Positions 26,793 through 36,738 of a stretch of DNA of 64,000 nt are shown here, piece by piece. Numbering within the stretch: position 1 is the stretch's first letter; each line of letters opens with the position of its first letter. Made by a program: the position numbers and the translations under genes. The stretch is from Alicyclobacillus herbarius DSM 13609 (lineage in GTDB: Bacteria; Bacillota; Bacilli; Alicyclobacillales; Alicyclobacillaceae): positions 145,225-209,224 of the forward strand of contig NZ_AUMH01000002.1 of NCBI RefSeq assembly GCF_000430585.1. Reading direction: 5' to 3'. The notes beneath the pieces were generated by a model. It saw nothing but the letters and a program-made list of their open reading frames with translations, had not been told where the DNA came from and made no database searches.

Positions 26793-28340
26793 CTAGAAGC
26801 GTTCCGACACAACCTTCGCCTGCATGAATTGCAGCAGGTAATCTGGGCCGCCGGCTTTGGAGTCGGTACCCGACATGTTGAATCCACCGAACGGATGCAC
26901 GCCGACGAGCGCGCCGGTGCACTTACGGTTGAAGTACAAGTTGCCGCAGTGCATGCGAGCCGTTGCGTATTCGAGGTGCTCGCGATCATAGCTGAACACC
27001 GAACCGGTCAGACCGTACTCCGTGTCGTTGAAGATGTTGATCGCATCCTCGAACGAATCGGCCTTGGTGATTGCAAGCACGGGTCCAAAGATCTCTTCCT
27101 TCAACAGGCGAGCACCGCGCGGTACGTCGACAAACACGGTTGGCTCAATGAAGTAGCCCTTGCTAGAATCGGCGTTGCCGCCCAAAGCCAACTTGCCTTC
27201 GCTGCGGCCGATCTCGATGTACTTCGTCACCTTGTCGAACGACTTTTGGTCGATAACGGGTCCGCAGTAGAAGTTCTCTGCTGGCGCACCTTGTTTCAGG
27301 GCTGCGGTCTTCTCGATGATTTTTGCGACGACCTCGTCGTAGACATCCTTGTGCAGGATCGCGCGGGACGCTGCGGAGCACTTTTGACCTTGGAAGGCGA
27401 ATGCAGATTGCACAATCACCGTAGCCGCTTCTTCAAGGTCAGCGTTTGCATCCACGATGATGCCATCCTTGCCGCCCATCTCAGCGATGACGCGCTTCAA
27501 CCATTTCTGCCCCGGTTGTACCGCTGCTGCTTTCTGTGCGATATGCACACCAACATCACGCGACCCAGTAAAGGAAATAAAACGGGTCAACGGGTGCTCG
27601 GTCATGTAGTCACCGATTTCTTCCGGATCACCCGGCACAAAGTTAATGACGCCATCTGGAAGTCCAATTTCCTTCATGAGTTCGACGAACTTCGCTGCGA
27701 TGACCGATGTGTTCGGTGAAGGTTTCAGAAGAACTGTGTTTCCAGTGACAATTGCGGAGGTTGTCATACCGACCAGGATTGCGAGCGGGAAGTTCCAAGG
27801 CGGAATAATGATGCCGACGCCCAGCGGAATGTAGAATTGCCGGTTTTGCTCACCCAACAGCGGTACTAACTCCTGGGGACCATCCAGGCGAAGCATTTCA
27901 CGTGCGTAATATTCTAGAAAATCAATGGCCTCGGCAACGTCTGCATCAGCCTCTGCCCAGTTCTTCCCTGCTTCAAAAACCTGCCATGCAGCGAATTCAA
28001 ACTTTCGGCGGCGAATCACGGCAGCTGCTTTAAACAGGTAACCTGCACGAATCTGTGCGCTCGTGTAACGCCAGGTGTCAAACGTATCCGCAGCGACCTG
28101 GAATGCTTCTTCGATGACGGAGCGGTTTGCTTGGCTCACATATCCAATGATCTCGGATGTATCAGCCGGATTGTAAGAAGGAAGGGTCGTCTTTGTTTGG
28201 ATCCTTTTCGAACCCACAACGAGCGGATAGGTCTTGCCGAACTCGGTTTTTACCTTTGCCAGAGCGGCTTCCATTGCGGCCTTGTTGGCCGGGTTGGAGA
28301 AGTCGACAAACGGCTCATTTTGAAATGGTACTACTGTCAT
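26793..28340 (-). CDS. pruA: L-glutamate gamma-semialdehyde (P5C) dehydrogenase
   Basis: A 515-residue aldehyde dehydrogenase that oxidises glutamate semialdehyde to glutamate with NAD+, the second step of proline catabolism and also the end of arginine breakdown. The catalytic Cys is in [12 protein letters not shown], the general base Glu in [10 protein letters not shown], and the NAD-binding motifs [10 protein letters not shown] and GNTVLLKPS are present. The N-terminal part ([20 protein letters not shown]) is typical of the RocA/PruA class of Bacillota. AGGAGG precedes ATG 28340. It follows proline dehydrogenase in the same direction, so both likely share one transcript. Confidence 0.96.
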   Translation of the reverse strand: MTVVPFQNEPFVDFSNPANKAAMEAALAKVKTEFGKTYPLVVGSKRIQTKTTLPSYNPADTSEIIGYVSQANRSVIEEAFQVAADTFDTWRYTSAQIRAGYLFKAAAVIRRRKFEFAAWQVFEAGKNWAEADADVAEAIDFLEYYAREMLRLDGPQELVPLLGEQNRQFYIPLGVGIIIPPWNFPLAILVGMTTSAIVTGNTVLLKPSPNTSVIAAKFVELMKEIGLPDGVINFVPGDPEEIGDYMTEHPLTRFISFTGSRDVGVHIAQKAAAVQPGQKWLKRVIAEMGGKDGIIVDANADLEEAATVIVQSAFAFQGQKCSAASRAILHKDVYDEVVAKIIEKTAALKQGAPAENFYCGPVIDQKSFDKVTKYIEIGRSEGKLALGGNADSSKGYFIEPTVFVDVPRGARLLKEEIFGPVLAITKADSFEDAINIFNDTEYGLTGSVFSYDREHLEYATARMHCGNLYFNRKCTGALVGVHPFGGFNMSGTDSKAGGPDYLLQFMQAKVVSERF

Positions 28341-28438
28341 CTACGAAAACCTCCTGTCCCCCGACTCCCACCAGCACAGTCTGATCGGGATGAATAATGG
28401 TTTACCCACGACACACCTACCAACCTAGCAACTATCTA

Positions 28439-29359
28439 TCAGCCTTTAAATAAGGATTTCAGAACAAAGCCCACATTCGCCGGGCGTTCCGCCAAGCGGC
28501 GCATGAAATACCCATACCAGTCCGTACCGTAGGGGATGTACACGCGAACTGTGTAGCCTTCGCGAGCAAGCTTTTCCTGCAAGTCGTTCCGGATACCGTA
28601 CAACATTTGGAATTCGAACTGGCTGTTGGGAATGTTGTTATCTACAACGAACTGTTTCACATGTTCAATGACTTTCTCGTCATGAGTAGCAACCGCCGCG
28701 TAGTTGCCAAGTTGCAGGTGACGCTCGATGAGTTTCACGAAGTTTTTATCGACGTCCGCCTTGTTCGGGTACGCGACTTCAGCCGACTCTTTGTATGCCC
28801 CTTTGACGATGCGAAGGTTAGTGTGGAATTCGTTCAAATCTTCAATGTCCTGGGCGCTCTTGTACAAATACGCTTGAATCACAAGCGATACGGAGTCACC
28901 GTATTCGCGTTTCAAGCGCTTGAAAATGTCGATGGTGATCTCGTTGCGTGCGTAGTCTTCCATGTCGATGTTGACGGAGTTGCCATGAGACTTGGCTGTG
29001 TCCAAAATGCGACGCATGTTTCGCATGCAAAGGTCTTCGGAGATGTCGAGACCCAGTTGCGTCAGTTTCACAGACAGTGTGGACTTCACGCCGGCGGCCG
29101 CAATAGCGTCGAGGGCTGCCACACATTCGTTTGATGACTCGATAGCTTCACGTTCGTCGGAGACGAATTCCCCCAGGTGGTCGAGGGTGGCGACGATGCC
29201 GCGTTGGTTGAATTCTTTCACCTTTGCGATGGCAGAGTGAATTGTTTCTCCTGCCACGAATCGTGCGGCACCAAAGCGCAATCCATAGCTTCGTGCTGCT
29301 TTGTTGGCTGTTTGGTTTTTTGCTAGAAACAAAAACGTGTTGCGAAGTAAGGTTTCCAC
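28439..29359 (-). CDS. putB: Proline dehydrogenase (FAD-dependent, monofunctional)
   Basis: A 306-residue beta/alpha-barrel enzyme that oxidises proline to pyrroline-5-carboxylate at the membrane face and passes electrons to quinone. Characteristic blocks are ATLDHLGEFVSDEREA, SVKLTQLGLDISEDL, VNIDMEDYARNEITIDIF, IQAYLYKSAQDIEDL, RIVKGAYKE, EFQMLYGIR and the FAD-site end YFMRRLAERPANVGF. The length equals the monofunctional PutB/FadM type. GTG 29359 follows GAAGGTG at a normal distance. It is the first gene of the proline operon. A sigma-54-like site lies just upstream. Confidence 0.95.
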   Translation of the reverse strand: METLLRNTFLFLAKNQTANKAARSYGLRFGAARFVAGETIHSAIAKVKEFNQRGIVATLDHLGEFVSDEREAIESSNECVAALDAIAAAGVKSTLSVKLTQLGLDISEDLCMRNMRRILDTAKSHGNSVNIDMEDYARNEITIDIFKRLKREYGDSVSLVIQAYLYKSAQDIEDLNEFHTNLRIVKGAYKESAEVAYPNKADVDKNFVKLIERHLQLGNYAAVATHDEKVIEHVKQFVVDNNIPNSQFEFQMLYGIRNDLQEKLAREGYTVRVYIPYGTDWYGYFMRRLAERPANVGFVLKSLFKG

Positions 29360-29390
29360 TTATGCACCTTCTTTTCATGAGTACCCGTTA

Positions 29391-29408
29391 TAGCACGAGC
29401 CATGCCTG
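29391..29408 (-). promoter_or_regulatory. Candidate sigma-54 (SigL) -24/-12 promoter of the proline operon
   Basis: In minus-strand sense CAGGCATGGCTCGTGCTA has GG and GC separated by exactly 10 bases and matches 13 of 16 positions of the YTGGCACGNNNNTTGCW consensus. The predicted start is about 22 bases before the proline dehydrogenase start codon. Proline and arginine catabolic genes of Bacillota are often SigL-dependent, which supports the idea, but no enhancer-binding activator gene is seen in this window. Confidence 0.4.
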
Positions 29409-29614
29409 TAGGACATGGTATTCGCCAAAGCTAAGGCATCTTGTATCGTCAACCTTTGTGCATAATCGCTTAGTAGTAATACTTTGCATTTATCAATTAG
29501 CATATCTCGAAAATAATTTCAACGTATGAAAAGTATTTCGGAAGTATTGTATAATATTTTATGTGGGTAAATCGGAGGGACGTAGGTGTTTCTCAACTAA
29601 AAGAGGTGGATATG

Positions 29615-30703
29615 ATGAAGCGATTCTTGAGCGAGAGAATCCAGCGGATGAAAGCTTTGCTTGACCAACGGAATATAGACGCTGTCGTTGCGACATCGAG
29701 TGCTAATTTCTTCTATTTTACGGAGACATGGATCAATCCGCATGAACGGCTGCTCGCATTTGTTGTGCCTAGGAATGGAGATCCAGTCATTCTAGCTCCC
29801 GAAATGCACAAGGAAGATCTCTCAAATGTGTCCGTGGAGACGTTGTTTTGGGAAGACGGGCAAGATGCGATTTCGTTGCTGGCCAAATATTTGCCCAACC
29901 AAGGCACCATCTCAGTGGACAATCTGTGGCCGAGCCAAAATTTAATCTCTCTTATGACGCACAAACCTGGATTAAAGTATGTCGACAGTGTGGACACGCT
30001 TGGCGCTATACGCTTGAAGAAGGACGAACGTGAACGGACGTTGCTTCGAGAGGCGGGTGCGATGGCTGACCGGGTGATGGCGCAAATCGTTTCAAAAATC
30101 ATGCCGGGCATGACGGAACTTGAGGTCATTGAGGAGCTGACTGCGTTATGGAGGCAAATGGGGGTTCAAGAAATGGCTTTTCCCTCGATTATCGGTGCGG
30201 GGGCGAATGGCGCCCGGCCGCATCATCAGTCGGATGAGACTGTGATTCGAGAGGACGATATGGTCGTGATTGACATGGGCGGTATTTCGAACCATTACTG
30301 CTCGGATATGACGCGCACGGTTGCTGTGGGCGAGGTCTCGGAGCAGGCAAGGGAAGTGTATGAAGTCGTTCGCTGCGCCCAGCAAGCCGGCGCCGATGCT
30401 GTGAAAGCCGGAATCCCAATCGGCGAAGTCGATCGTGTGACGCGAGCGGTCATCGAGGACGCCGGGTATGGACAGTATTTTATTCATCGGACGGGTCATG
30501 GCTTGGGCATTGAAGTGCACGAGGCGCCGTACGTGTACGGGGAAAATCGCCAAATCATTGAGCCAGGCATGGTGTTTAGTATCGAGCCAGGAATTTACCT
30601 GCCGGGTAAGTTGGGCGTCCGGATCGAAGACATCGTGTTTGCCACAGAGACCGGCTGCGAGAGCTTCAATCAGTTTACGAAAGACTTCCTCAATGTAAAA
30701 TAA
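29615..30703 (+). CDS. M24-family Xaa-Pro dipeptidase
   Basis: A 362-residue creatinase-fold metallopeptidase expected to cleave X-Pro dipeptides. All five metal ligands are present: VVIDMGG and SDMTRTVAVG (two Asp), HRTGHGLGIEVHE (His), FSIEPGIYL (Glu) and VRIEDIVF (Glu). The N-terminal domain begins MKRFLSERIQRMKALLDQRNIDAV. AAGAGGTGG at 29600-29608 supports ATG 29615 over the earlier ATG 29612 or 29561. A TATAAT at 29550-29555 lies upstream with only a weak -35. It is divergent from the proline operon, and releasing proline from peptides fits that pathway. Confidence 0.92.
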   Translation: MKRFLSERIQRMKALLDQRNIDAVVATSSANFFYFTETWINPHERLLAFVVPRNGDPVILAPEMHKEDLSNVSVETLFWEDGQDAISLLAKYLPNQGTISVDNLWPSQNLISLMTHKPGLKYVDSVDTLGAIRLKKDERERTLLREAGAMADRVMAQIVSKIMPGMTELEVIEELTALWRQMGVQEMAFPSIIGAGANGARPHHQSDETVIREDDMVVIDMGGISNHYCSDMTRTVAVGEVSEQAREVYEVVRCAQQAGADAVKAGIPIGEVDRVTRAVIEDAGYGQYFIHRTGHGLGIEVHEAPYVYGENRQIIEPGMVFSIEPGIYLPGKLGVRIEDIVFATETGCESFNQFTKDFLNVK

Positions 30704-30806
30704 CGCCAGTTCAAATCATGGGTTGGAAACTGACCGACGAACCGGTACAGAATCTCTTCATCCTTTTCATATATACAAATGCCATTGAAATAAATCGAAA
30801 ATATTG

Positions 30807-30835
30807 TTGACGCACTGTTAAAATTACTATATGAT
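30807..30835 (+). promoter_or_regulatory. Sigma-A promoter before the XRE-cupin regulator and hyu genes
   Basis: TTGACG (30807-30812) and TATGAT (30830-30835) with exactly 17 bases between them, 34 bases before the start codon at 30870. A good match, and the likely entry point of transcription into the hydantoinase-type locus. Confidence 0.7.
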
Positions 30836-30869
30836 GAAAAAACAGAACGATAGAAACATAGGAGGATAA

Positions 30870-31415
30870 ATGGAAGAGCTATTTAAGAAAATTAGACAAC
30901 TCCGCCAGGAGAATAATATGACGCTTCAAGACCTAAGCGAAAGATCCGGTTTGTCGATCAGCTTCCTGTCTCAAGTTGAGCGTGGGAATTCTTCACTGAC
31001 GATTACTTCGTTGCAGCGAATTGCAGAAGCATTTGGTATTCCCATCACCTCGTTTTTTGAAACGACGCAAAACCGAAATTTTGTTGTCAGGGCAGAAGAT
31101 CAACAACCGTTCAAAATTGAAGGTTCGAGTACGACCTATATCCGACTTGCGGGAAATTTTATCGGGCGCAATCTCGAGCCAATGATCGTCGAACTGTTGC
31201 CGAATCAGTCGTTGCAGCAGAAATACGGTCACCCAGGAGAGGAATTCTACTACGTGTTGGAAGGCAAGGTCCTGTTTCAGGTTGAGGACCACGACTATGT
31301 CCTAAAAGAAGGAGACGCTATTCACTTTCCTTCCTCTATCCAGCATTCTTGGGAGAACCTTCTGGAGAGGCCGGCAAGAATCTTGTGTGTCTTACAACCA
31401 GCGATATTTCAATAG
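30870..31415 (+). CDS. XRE-family regulator with C-terminal cupin domain
   Basis: A 181-residue regulator. Residues about 8-62 form a lambda-repressor-type HTH (RQENNMTLQDLSERSGLSIS, FLSQVERGNSSLT). Residues about 105-175 form a cupin sensor (YGHPGEEFYYVLEGKVLFQV, KEGDAIHFPSSIQHSW). This PuuR/YdcN-like plan is common for regulators of amine or amino acid catabolism. AGGAGG sits before ATG 30870. HyuA follows after 15 bases, so it is likely autoregulated and controls the hyu genes. The ligand is unknown. Confidence 0.92.
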   Translation: MEELFKKIRQLRQENNMTLQDLSERSGLSISFLSQVERGNSSLTITSLQRIAEAFGIPITSFFETTQNRNFVVRAEDQQPFKIEGSSTTYIRLAGNFIGRNLEPMIVELLPNQSLQQKYGHPGEEFYYVLEGKVLFQVEDHDYVLKEGDAIHFPSSIQHSWENLLERPARILCVLQPAIFQ

Positions 31416-31430
31416 AAGGAGAGATGCATA

Positions 31431-33473
31431 GTGCGCGTCGCGACAGATATTGGGGGAACGTTTACGGATCTAGTCTGTGTGGATGACCAAGGCAAGGTGC
31501 GTGTCGCAAAATCGGACACTACCCCGCCAAACTTTGAACAAGGCGTCATGGACGTCATTGCGAAAGCGGAGATCAAGGGGGAAGAAATAGAAACCTTTAT
31601 TCACGGGACAACGGTTATCATCAATGCCTTAACAGAACGCAACGGTGTGAAAACAGGGCTGATTACGACCAAAGGATTTCGGGATGTACTGGAAATTGCG
31701 CGTGGAAACCGGCCGGACCTGTTCAATGTTCGCTATCAAAAGCCGGTGCCGTTTGTTCCGAGAGCACTTCGCCTAGAGGTTGAAGAACGAATGAACCATA
31801 AAGGCGAAGTCATCAAGGAACTGAACACAGCTGATGTTGAAATTGCCGTTGAAAAGCTTCGCAAGGAAGGCGTGGAAGCTATAGCAGTCTGCTACCTGCA
31901 TGCCTACGCTAATCCGGAGCATGAGAAGCAAACGGTCCAATTGATTAAAAAAATGTGGCCAGAAGTTGCAATCACCGCATCTCATGAAGTGACGAAAGAA
32001 TGGCGTGAGTACGAGCGTACGAATACTGCTGTACTCAATTCGTACGTGAAACCGGTCGCGGAGCGCTATGTCAACCAACTGAACGAGCGTCTGCTTGAGA
32101 AGAACGTGACCGGGCAGAAGTACATCATGCAGTCGAATGCAGGGACGACAACGTTTGAACAGTCGAAACAAACGCCGATTCAAATGGTCGAATCGGGTCC
32201 TGTGGCGGGCGTCTTCGGTGCTGCGATTCTCGGTAAGATGATTGGCCATGACAATGTTATCGCGTTCGATATTGGTGGAACGACGGCAAAGTGCTCGCTC
32301 ATCGACGGAGGAGAAGTGACCGTGACCACCGATTACCGCATCGAATGGGACGACCGTCATGCCGGCTATCCTATTAAAGTACCCGTCGTAGACATTGTTG
32401 AGGTTGGTAATGGCGGGGGTTCGATTGCCTGGATAGATCCAGCTGGAGCACTCAAAGTCGGTCCTAAGTCTGCCGGTGCGATGCCAGGACCTGTTGCATA
32501 TGGACGCGGCGGTACTGAACCGACCACAACCGATGCAAATCTCGTCACCGGACGTTTGTCAGCGAAAAACTTTAGTATGAATGTCGACTTGGATGCGGTT
32601 CGGGCGGCGATTGACGAAAAAATCGCCAAAAGGTTTGGTGTCTCAGTTGAGGAAGCGGCTCTGGGTATCATCCGGATCGCAAATTCCAACATGCTGAATG
32701 CGTTGAAACTGATTTCTGTTCGACGTGGATATGATCCGCGCGATTTTGCGATGGTTGCATTTGGCGGCGGCGGTGCAATGCATGCCGCGTTCCTCGCAAA
32801 GGAGCTTGGCGTGACGAAAGTCGTCGTTCCTGTCGCAGCTTCTGTCTTTTCGGCATGGGGGATGCTCATGACCGACCTGCGTCATGACTACTTGCAAACC
32901 TACATCCGTCGGACATCGGAGCTGAATCTTGCTGAGCTGAATGAAGCTTGGAGGGCCCTCGAAGAACAAGCAATTGCCCAGTACAAAACCGAGGACATTT
33001 CCGAAGGACAAGTTGTGTTCAGTCGTTATGCGGACATGCGCTACTTGGGTCAGGAACACACCGTCAAAGTTCCGGTCCCAGGCGGTGAGCTGAATGAAGC
33101 GCTTCTGGCAGGAGTGAATGCGACTTTCCACGCCATTCACGAGCAGAACTACACGTTTAAGCTCGAGAACAATCCAACAGAGATTGTAAACCTCCATTTG
33201 GTCGCTTTCGGGAAAGTCACAAAACCCGAGATTGCCGAGCTTGAGCCAGTATCTCATACCGTTCGGGATGCTGTACTGGAGACGCGCCCTGTATACTTCG
33301 AAGAATCTGGTTGGATTGAGACAACAGTTTACGAGCGGGAAAAGCTTGGTCCAGGATTTGAAATCCAAGGTCCGGCGGTTGTCGAAGAACCATCGACCTC
33401 GGCACTGGTTTACCCAGGTCAGCGCTTGACCGTCGACAAATATGGCAACCTCATCATCCATACGGGGGTGTAA
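31431..33473 (+). CDS. hyuA: Hydantoinase/oxoprolinase subunit A (HyuA, first copy)
   Basis: HyuA is the ATP-dependent half of N-methylhydantoinase, 5-oxoprolinase, caprolactamase or acetone-carboxylase-like enzymes; it activates the substrate by phosphorylation. The 680 residues show the ASKHA nucleotide motifs MRVATDIGGTFTDLV and VIAFDIGGTTAKCSLI, then FIHGTTVIINAL, EIARGNRPDLFN, EWREYERTNTAVLNSYVKP, GNGGGSIAWID and VAFGGGGAMHA. AGGAGAG precedes GTG 31431. HyuB starts four bases after its stop. Which ring or substrate is used cannot be read from sequence; the proline/glutamate neighbourhood favours a lactam- or imide-type compound. Confidence 0.93.
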   Translation: MRVATDIGGTFTDLVCVDDQGKVRVAKSDTTPPNFEQGVMDVIAKAEIKGEEIETFIHGTTVIINALTERNGVKTGLITTKGFRDVLEIARGNRPDLFNVRYQKPVPFVPRALRLEVEERMNHKGEVIKELNTADVEIAVEKLRKEGVEAIAVCYLHAYANPEHEKQTVQLIKKMWPEVAITASHEVTKEWREYERTNTAVLNSYVKPVAERYVNQLNERLLEKNVTGQKYIMQSNAGTTTFEQSKQTPIQMVESGPVAGVFGAAILGKMIGHDNVIAFDIGGTTAKCSLIDGGEVTVTTDYRIEWDDRHAGYPIKVPVVDIVEVGNGGGSIAWIDPAGALKVGPKSAGAMPGPVAYGRGGTEPTTTDANLVTGRLSAKNFSMNVDLDAVRAAIDEKIAKRFGVSVEEAALGIIRIANSNMLNALKLISVRRGYDPRDFAMVAFGGGGAMHAAFLAKELGVTKVVVPVAASVFSAWGMLMTDLRHDYLQTYIRRTSELNLAELNEAWRALEEQAIAQYKTEDISEGQVVFSRYADMRYLGQEHTVKVPVPGGELNEALLAGVNATFHAIHEQNYTFKLENNPTEIVNLHLVAFGKVTKPEIAELEPVSHTVRDAVLETRPVYFEESGWIETTVYEREKLGPGFEIQGPAVVEEPSTSALVYPGQRLTVDKYGNLIIHTGV

Positions 33474-33477
33474 TAGA

Positions 33478-35196
33478 GTGGCGAAGGCTGATGTGTTTAC
33501 GCTAGAAGTCGTCAAAGATTCTCTTATGGCTATCGGGGAAGAAATGTTTTATGCACTTGCCCGGACTTCTATGAGCCCTATCATTTACGAAGTTCTGGAC
33601 TTTGCATCTGGTTTGACGGATGCAAAAGGGCAGCTCCTCACACAAGGGAACGGTGTGACCGGCTTCATTGGGATGTTGACCTTCATGGTCAAAGAAACAT
33701 TGAAGAAGTTCGAAGGCGACTTAAAACCTGGTGACATTATCATCATCAACGATCCGTACGGCGGCGGTGGTTCCCACCTGTCCGACGTAGGACTTGTCAT
33801 GCCGATTTTCTACGAAGGTGAACTTGTGGCCTTCGCGGCAAACAAGGCACACTGGACGGAAGTTGGCGGAAAAGACCCCGGGTCCTGGACCACGGATTCC
33901 ACAGAAATCTATCAGGAGGGCCTGCAATTTCCTGCAGTAAAACTCTTCAATGAGGGCCAAATCAACCAGGCACTCGTGGATATCTTGGCAGCCAACGTTC
34001 GGTTCCCAGACCTGTCCTTGGGTGACATGTGGGCACAGGTTGCAGGGCTTCGTACAGGTGAACGGCGGTTCCAGGAACTTTGCCGCAAGTTTGGCAAGGA
34101 TGTCGTTCTGCAATCGGTCGACTACATGCTTGACTACGGCGAACAGATGGCGCGTGAAGAGCTCAAAAAGTTGCCAAAAGGCGTTTATCAAGCAGAGGAT
34201 TACATCGACGATGACGGCCTTGGCCATGGACCGCTCCTGGTTCGCTGCAAAGTAACGATTACGGACGACGAATTTATTGTCGACTTCACCGGAAGTCACA
34301 AACAGGTTCCAGGACCTATCAACTGCTCGTTTACTGGGCTGGTCTCAGCGGTTCGAACCGTCTTCCTGGCGGCCACGAATCCTGGGCAGGACGTCAATGA
34401 CGGTGTATTTCGTCCACTGAAAATCATTGCAGAAAAAGGCTCGATCTTGAATGCCGAACGCCCCGCGCCCGTATCCACGTATTGGGAATCGATGATCTTT
34501 GGTGCAGATATGGTCTGGAAAGCGCTGGCACCGGTTTTGCCGGATCGGTTAACGGCGGGACACCTGGAGTCTGTATGCTCAGTAATTGTCTCTGGAACCC
34601 ATCCGGATACCAACGAACCGTTCCTGATTGTAGAACCTTCCGTTGGCGGATGGGGCGCAGGTGAAGGCATGGATGGACAAAATGGACAATTCTGTCTCGG
34701 TGACGGTGAAACGTTCAACGTACCGGTAGAAGTCGCTGAAACCCGTTATGGCGTGAGGGTGCAGGAGTACAGTCTTACTAACGACGGTGCAGGGGCAGGC
34801 GAGTATCGCGGTGGTGCTGGTGCTATTCGTTCGTACGAGGCGCTGACAGATGGACAATTCGTCACGGCAAGTTTTGGGCGGAACAAGTACCCGGTTTGGG
34901 GCGCAGCAGGCGGTCGTGATGGATCCTACAACAAAATCGAGATTGTTCGCAAAGATGGGACTAAAGAAGGCCCGTTTGGCAAAGTTGCGCGCAAGATCCT
35001 GAATAAAGGCGACGTGGTCCGCTTGATCACGGCGACGGGCGGCGGTTACGGCGACCCATTGAAGCGTGACCCGGTCAAGGTTGCTGAAGACGTAAAGAAT
35101 GGCTGGATCACCATTGACCAAGCTCGAGACACCTACGGCGTGATCGTCGATCCAGAGACGTATCAAGTTGTAGGTCTTGCGCAGGGCCGCAGTTGA
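33478..35196 (+). CDS. hyuB: Hydantoinase/oxoprolinase subunit B (HyuB, first copy)
   Basis: HyuB is the partner subunit of HyuA and completes hydrolysis or carboxylation of the activated substrate. The 572 residues carry the family blocks DVFTLEVVKDSLMAIGEEMF, ARTSMSPIIYEVLDFASGL, NDPYGGGGSHLSDVGLV, KDPGSWTTDSTEIYQEG, VDFTGSHKQVPGPINCS and GGWGAGEGMDGQNGQF. GTG 33478 lies right after the HyuA stop, so translation is coupled. It is strikingly similar to the second copy at 36739, about four of five residues by eye, so the two are recent paralogues flanking the MFS gene. Confidence 0.93.
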   Translation: MAKADVFTLEVVKDSLMAIGEEMFYALARTSMSPIIYEVLDFASGLTDAKGQLLTQGNGVTGFIGMLTFMVKETLKKFEGDLKPGDIIIINDPYGGGGSHLSDVGLVMPIFYEGELVAFAANKAHWTEVGGKDPGSWTTDSTEIYQEGLQFPAVKLFNEGQINQALVDILAANVRFPDLSLGDMWAQVAGLRTGERRFQELCRKFGKDVVLQSVDYMLDYGEQMAREELKKLPKGVYQAEDYIDDDGLGHGPLLVRCKVTITDDEFIVDFTGSHKQVPGPINCSFTGLVSAVRTVFLAATNPGQDVNDGVFRPLKIIAEKGSILNAERPAPVSTYWESMIFGADMVWKALAPVLPDRLTAGHLESVCSVIVSGTHPDTNEPFLIVEPSVGGWGAGEGMDGQNGQFCLGDGETFNVPVEVAETRYGVRVQEYSLTNDGAGAGEYRGGAGAIRSYEALTDGQFVTASFGRNKYPVWGAAGGRDGSYNKIEIVRKDGTKEGPFGKVARKILNKGDVVRLITATGGGYGDPLKRDPVKVAEDVKNGWITIDQARDTYGVIVDPETYQVVGLAQGRS

Positions 35197-35334
35197 TCAG
35201 TAGTCTTCCAGGTTGGTCTTCCACGAGGGAGGCCAATTGAGTAGAAAAAGTTATCAGAAAACTCGGTGAGGGGGTGGTGGCCGCAGAACCATGGGTTTGG
35301 AAACGTAATCGGGAAAAAAGTAAAGGAGTGCATC

Positions 35335-36669
35335 ATGCTGATGATAAATGTTGAGCCAGCGGGCGGAAACCTGCAGATCGGGGAACTGTTTAAGGAAATG
35401 CCGCTGACGGGACGGCACTGGAAGTCTGGATTTGCAATCTTTTTCTCCTTCGTGATCGAAGCTTGGGAAATGATGATCATCATCCTCATTAGCGGGATGA
35501 TCGGGAAGGATTTCAAACTTACGGGTGCACAACTCGGTTCGCTAATGGGCTCTATCTATCTCGGTATGATTCCTGGCTGTTTAATTTGGGGCAAACTCAC
35601 AGATAAAATTGGGCGCAAAAAGACGATGATCTGGAGTATCGGTCTCTATGGTATTGTCTCCTTAATCAGCGCATTCTCTGGAAGTTATGAAATGCTTTGG
35701 TGGATGCGATTCCTGTCGGGGGTTGCACTCGGCGGATTGATGGTCGCTTCTTTCCCGTACTTTGAAGAATTGCTTCCGGTCAAAAGCCGCGGCAAAGCGA
35801 CGGTTTACCTCGCCTCCGGTTGGCCAATCGGCTATCTCATCGCCATCGGACTCACGTATGTGCTACAGCCGCTCGGCTGGCACTGGATTTTGGCTGTCAG
35901 TTCCTTGGCGGGACTCTGGGCATTTGTCATTAAAGCATTTGTTCCTGAATCGCCGTATTGGGCTGCTGGAAACGATAAACAACAAGAAGCCAAAGAGGCG
36001 ATTCAATACTTGTCAGGTGGCAATATTCATACAGATTTAAGCAATGTGAAACTTGTTGTCGATGCGGTTCAACAAGGTTCTTTCCTGGAAATTTTCAAAG
36101 TCAAGCTTGCGCGCGCAACCTGGTTGCAACTGTTGATTAACTTTTGCTTCTCTTGGGGTTACTGGGCACTTTCTTCTTGGATGCCAGAACTGCTCGCCAA
36201 AAAGGGTTTGTCGACCCCGCAAGGCTTTGGCTTTATGGCGCTGTCTGCACTCTTCATGTTCCCTGGCTACGTTGTGTCTTCGTGGTTAACTGGTCGATTT
36301 GGTCGTAAGAAAATCATGATCATCTTCGTAGCACTTGCTGCGGTGAGTGGATTTGGGTTCGCACAATCTGCGAATCTGACACAAATGTACGTGTGGAACT
36401 TCGCACTGTCATTCTTTAGCCTCGGTGCTTGGGGCGTTTGGGATACCTGGGTTGGCGAACTGTATCCAACCGAAGTTCGCGGTGTCGGCTACAGCGTTGG
36501 TGCTACGGCACAGCGTGTGGCGAATGCAATTGCCCCCATGGTGATTGGTGCCATGCTAGCTAGAAATTCCAGCTTCGCTGGAACGGTGTCCTTCATTACA
36601 GCGTTCTTAGTCGTAACTGTAATTGCAACATTTTTCCTCAAGGAAACAGAAGGTGAAATTTTGCACTAA
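35335..36669 (+). CDS. MFS transporter
   Basis: A 444-residue major facilitator with 12 membrane segments. The loop 2-3 motif GKLTDKIGRKK and its repeat in the second half (TGRFGRKKI) are clear, and ELYPTEVRGVGYS is typical of the sugar-porter/SV2-like and aromatic acid transporter branches. AAAGGAGTG precedes ATG 35335. The gene sits between the two near-identical hyuB copies, so it is the likely importer of the locus substrate. The substrate itself is unknown. Confidence 0.9.
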   Translation: MLMINVEPAGGNLQIGELFKEMPLTGRHWKSGFAIFFSFVIEAWEMMIIILISGMIGKDFKLTGAQLGSLMGSIYLGMIPGCLIWGKLTDKIGRKKTMIWSIGLYGIVSLISAFSGSYEMLWWMRFLSGVALGGLMVASFPYFEELLPVKSRGKATVYLASGWPIGYLIAIGLTYVLQPLGWHWILAVSSLAGLWAFVIKAFVPESPYWAAGNDKQQEAKEAIQYLSGGNIHTDLSNVKLVVDAVQQGSFLEIFKVKLARATWLQLLINFCFSWGYWALSSWMPELLAKKGLSTPQGFGFMALSALFMFPGYVVSSWLTGRFGRKKIMIIFVALAAVSGFGFAQSANLTQMYVWNFALSFFSLGAWGVWDTWVGELYPTEVRGVGYSVGATAQRVANAIAPMVIGAMLARNSSFAGTVSFITAFLVVTVIATFFLKETEGEILH

Positions 36670-36681
36670 ATCTCTCTAGGG

Positions 36682-36708
36682 CGGAGGGGCTCTCATATTG
36701 CCCCTCCG
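36682..36708 (+). other. Strong stem-loop between the MFS gene and the second hyuB
   Basis: CGGAGGGGC (36682-36690) pairs perfectly with GCCCCTCCG (36700-36708) around a 9-base loop, 13 bases after the MFS stop codon. No T-run follows. It could weaken read-through into the second hyuB or protect the upstream mRNA. Confidence 0.5.
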
Positions 36709-36738
36709 GTCGGTCTACGAGATAGGGCGGGGTGGCTT

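Noticed and set aside
26829..27719. 296-codon plus-strand frame opposite pruA
   Set aside because: Antisense to the catalytic core of P5C dehydrogenase, which carries all family motifs.
32643..33515. 290-codon minus-strand frame opposite hyuA
   Set aside because: Shadow of the HyuA and HyuB reading frames.
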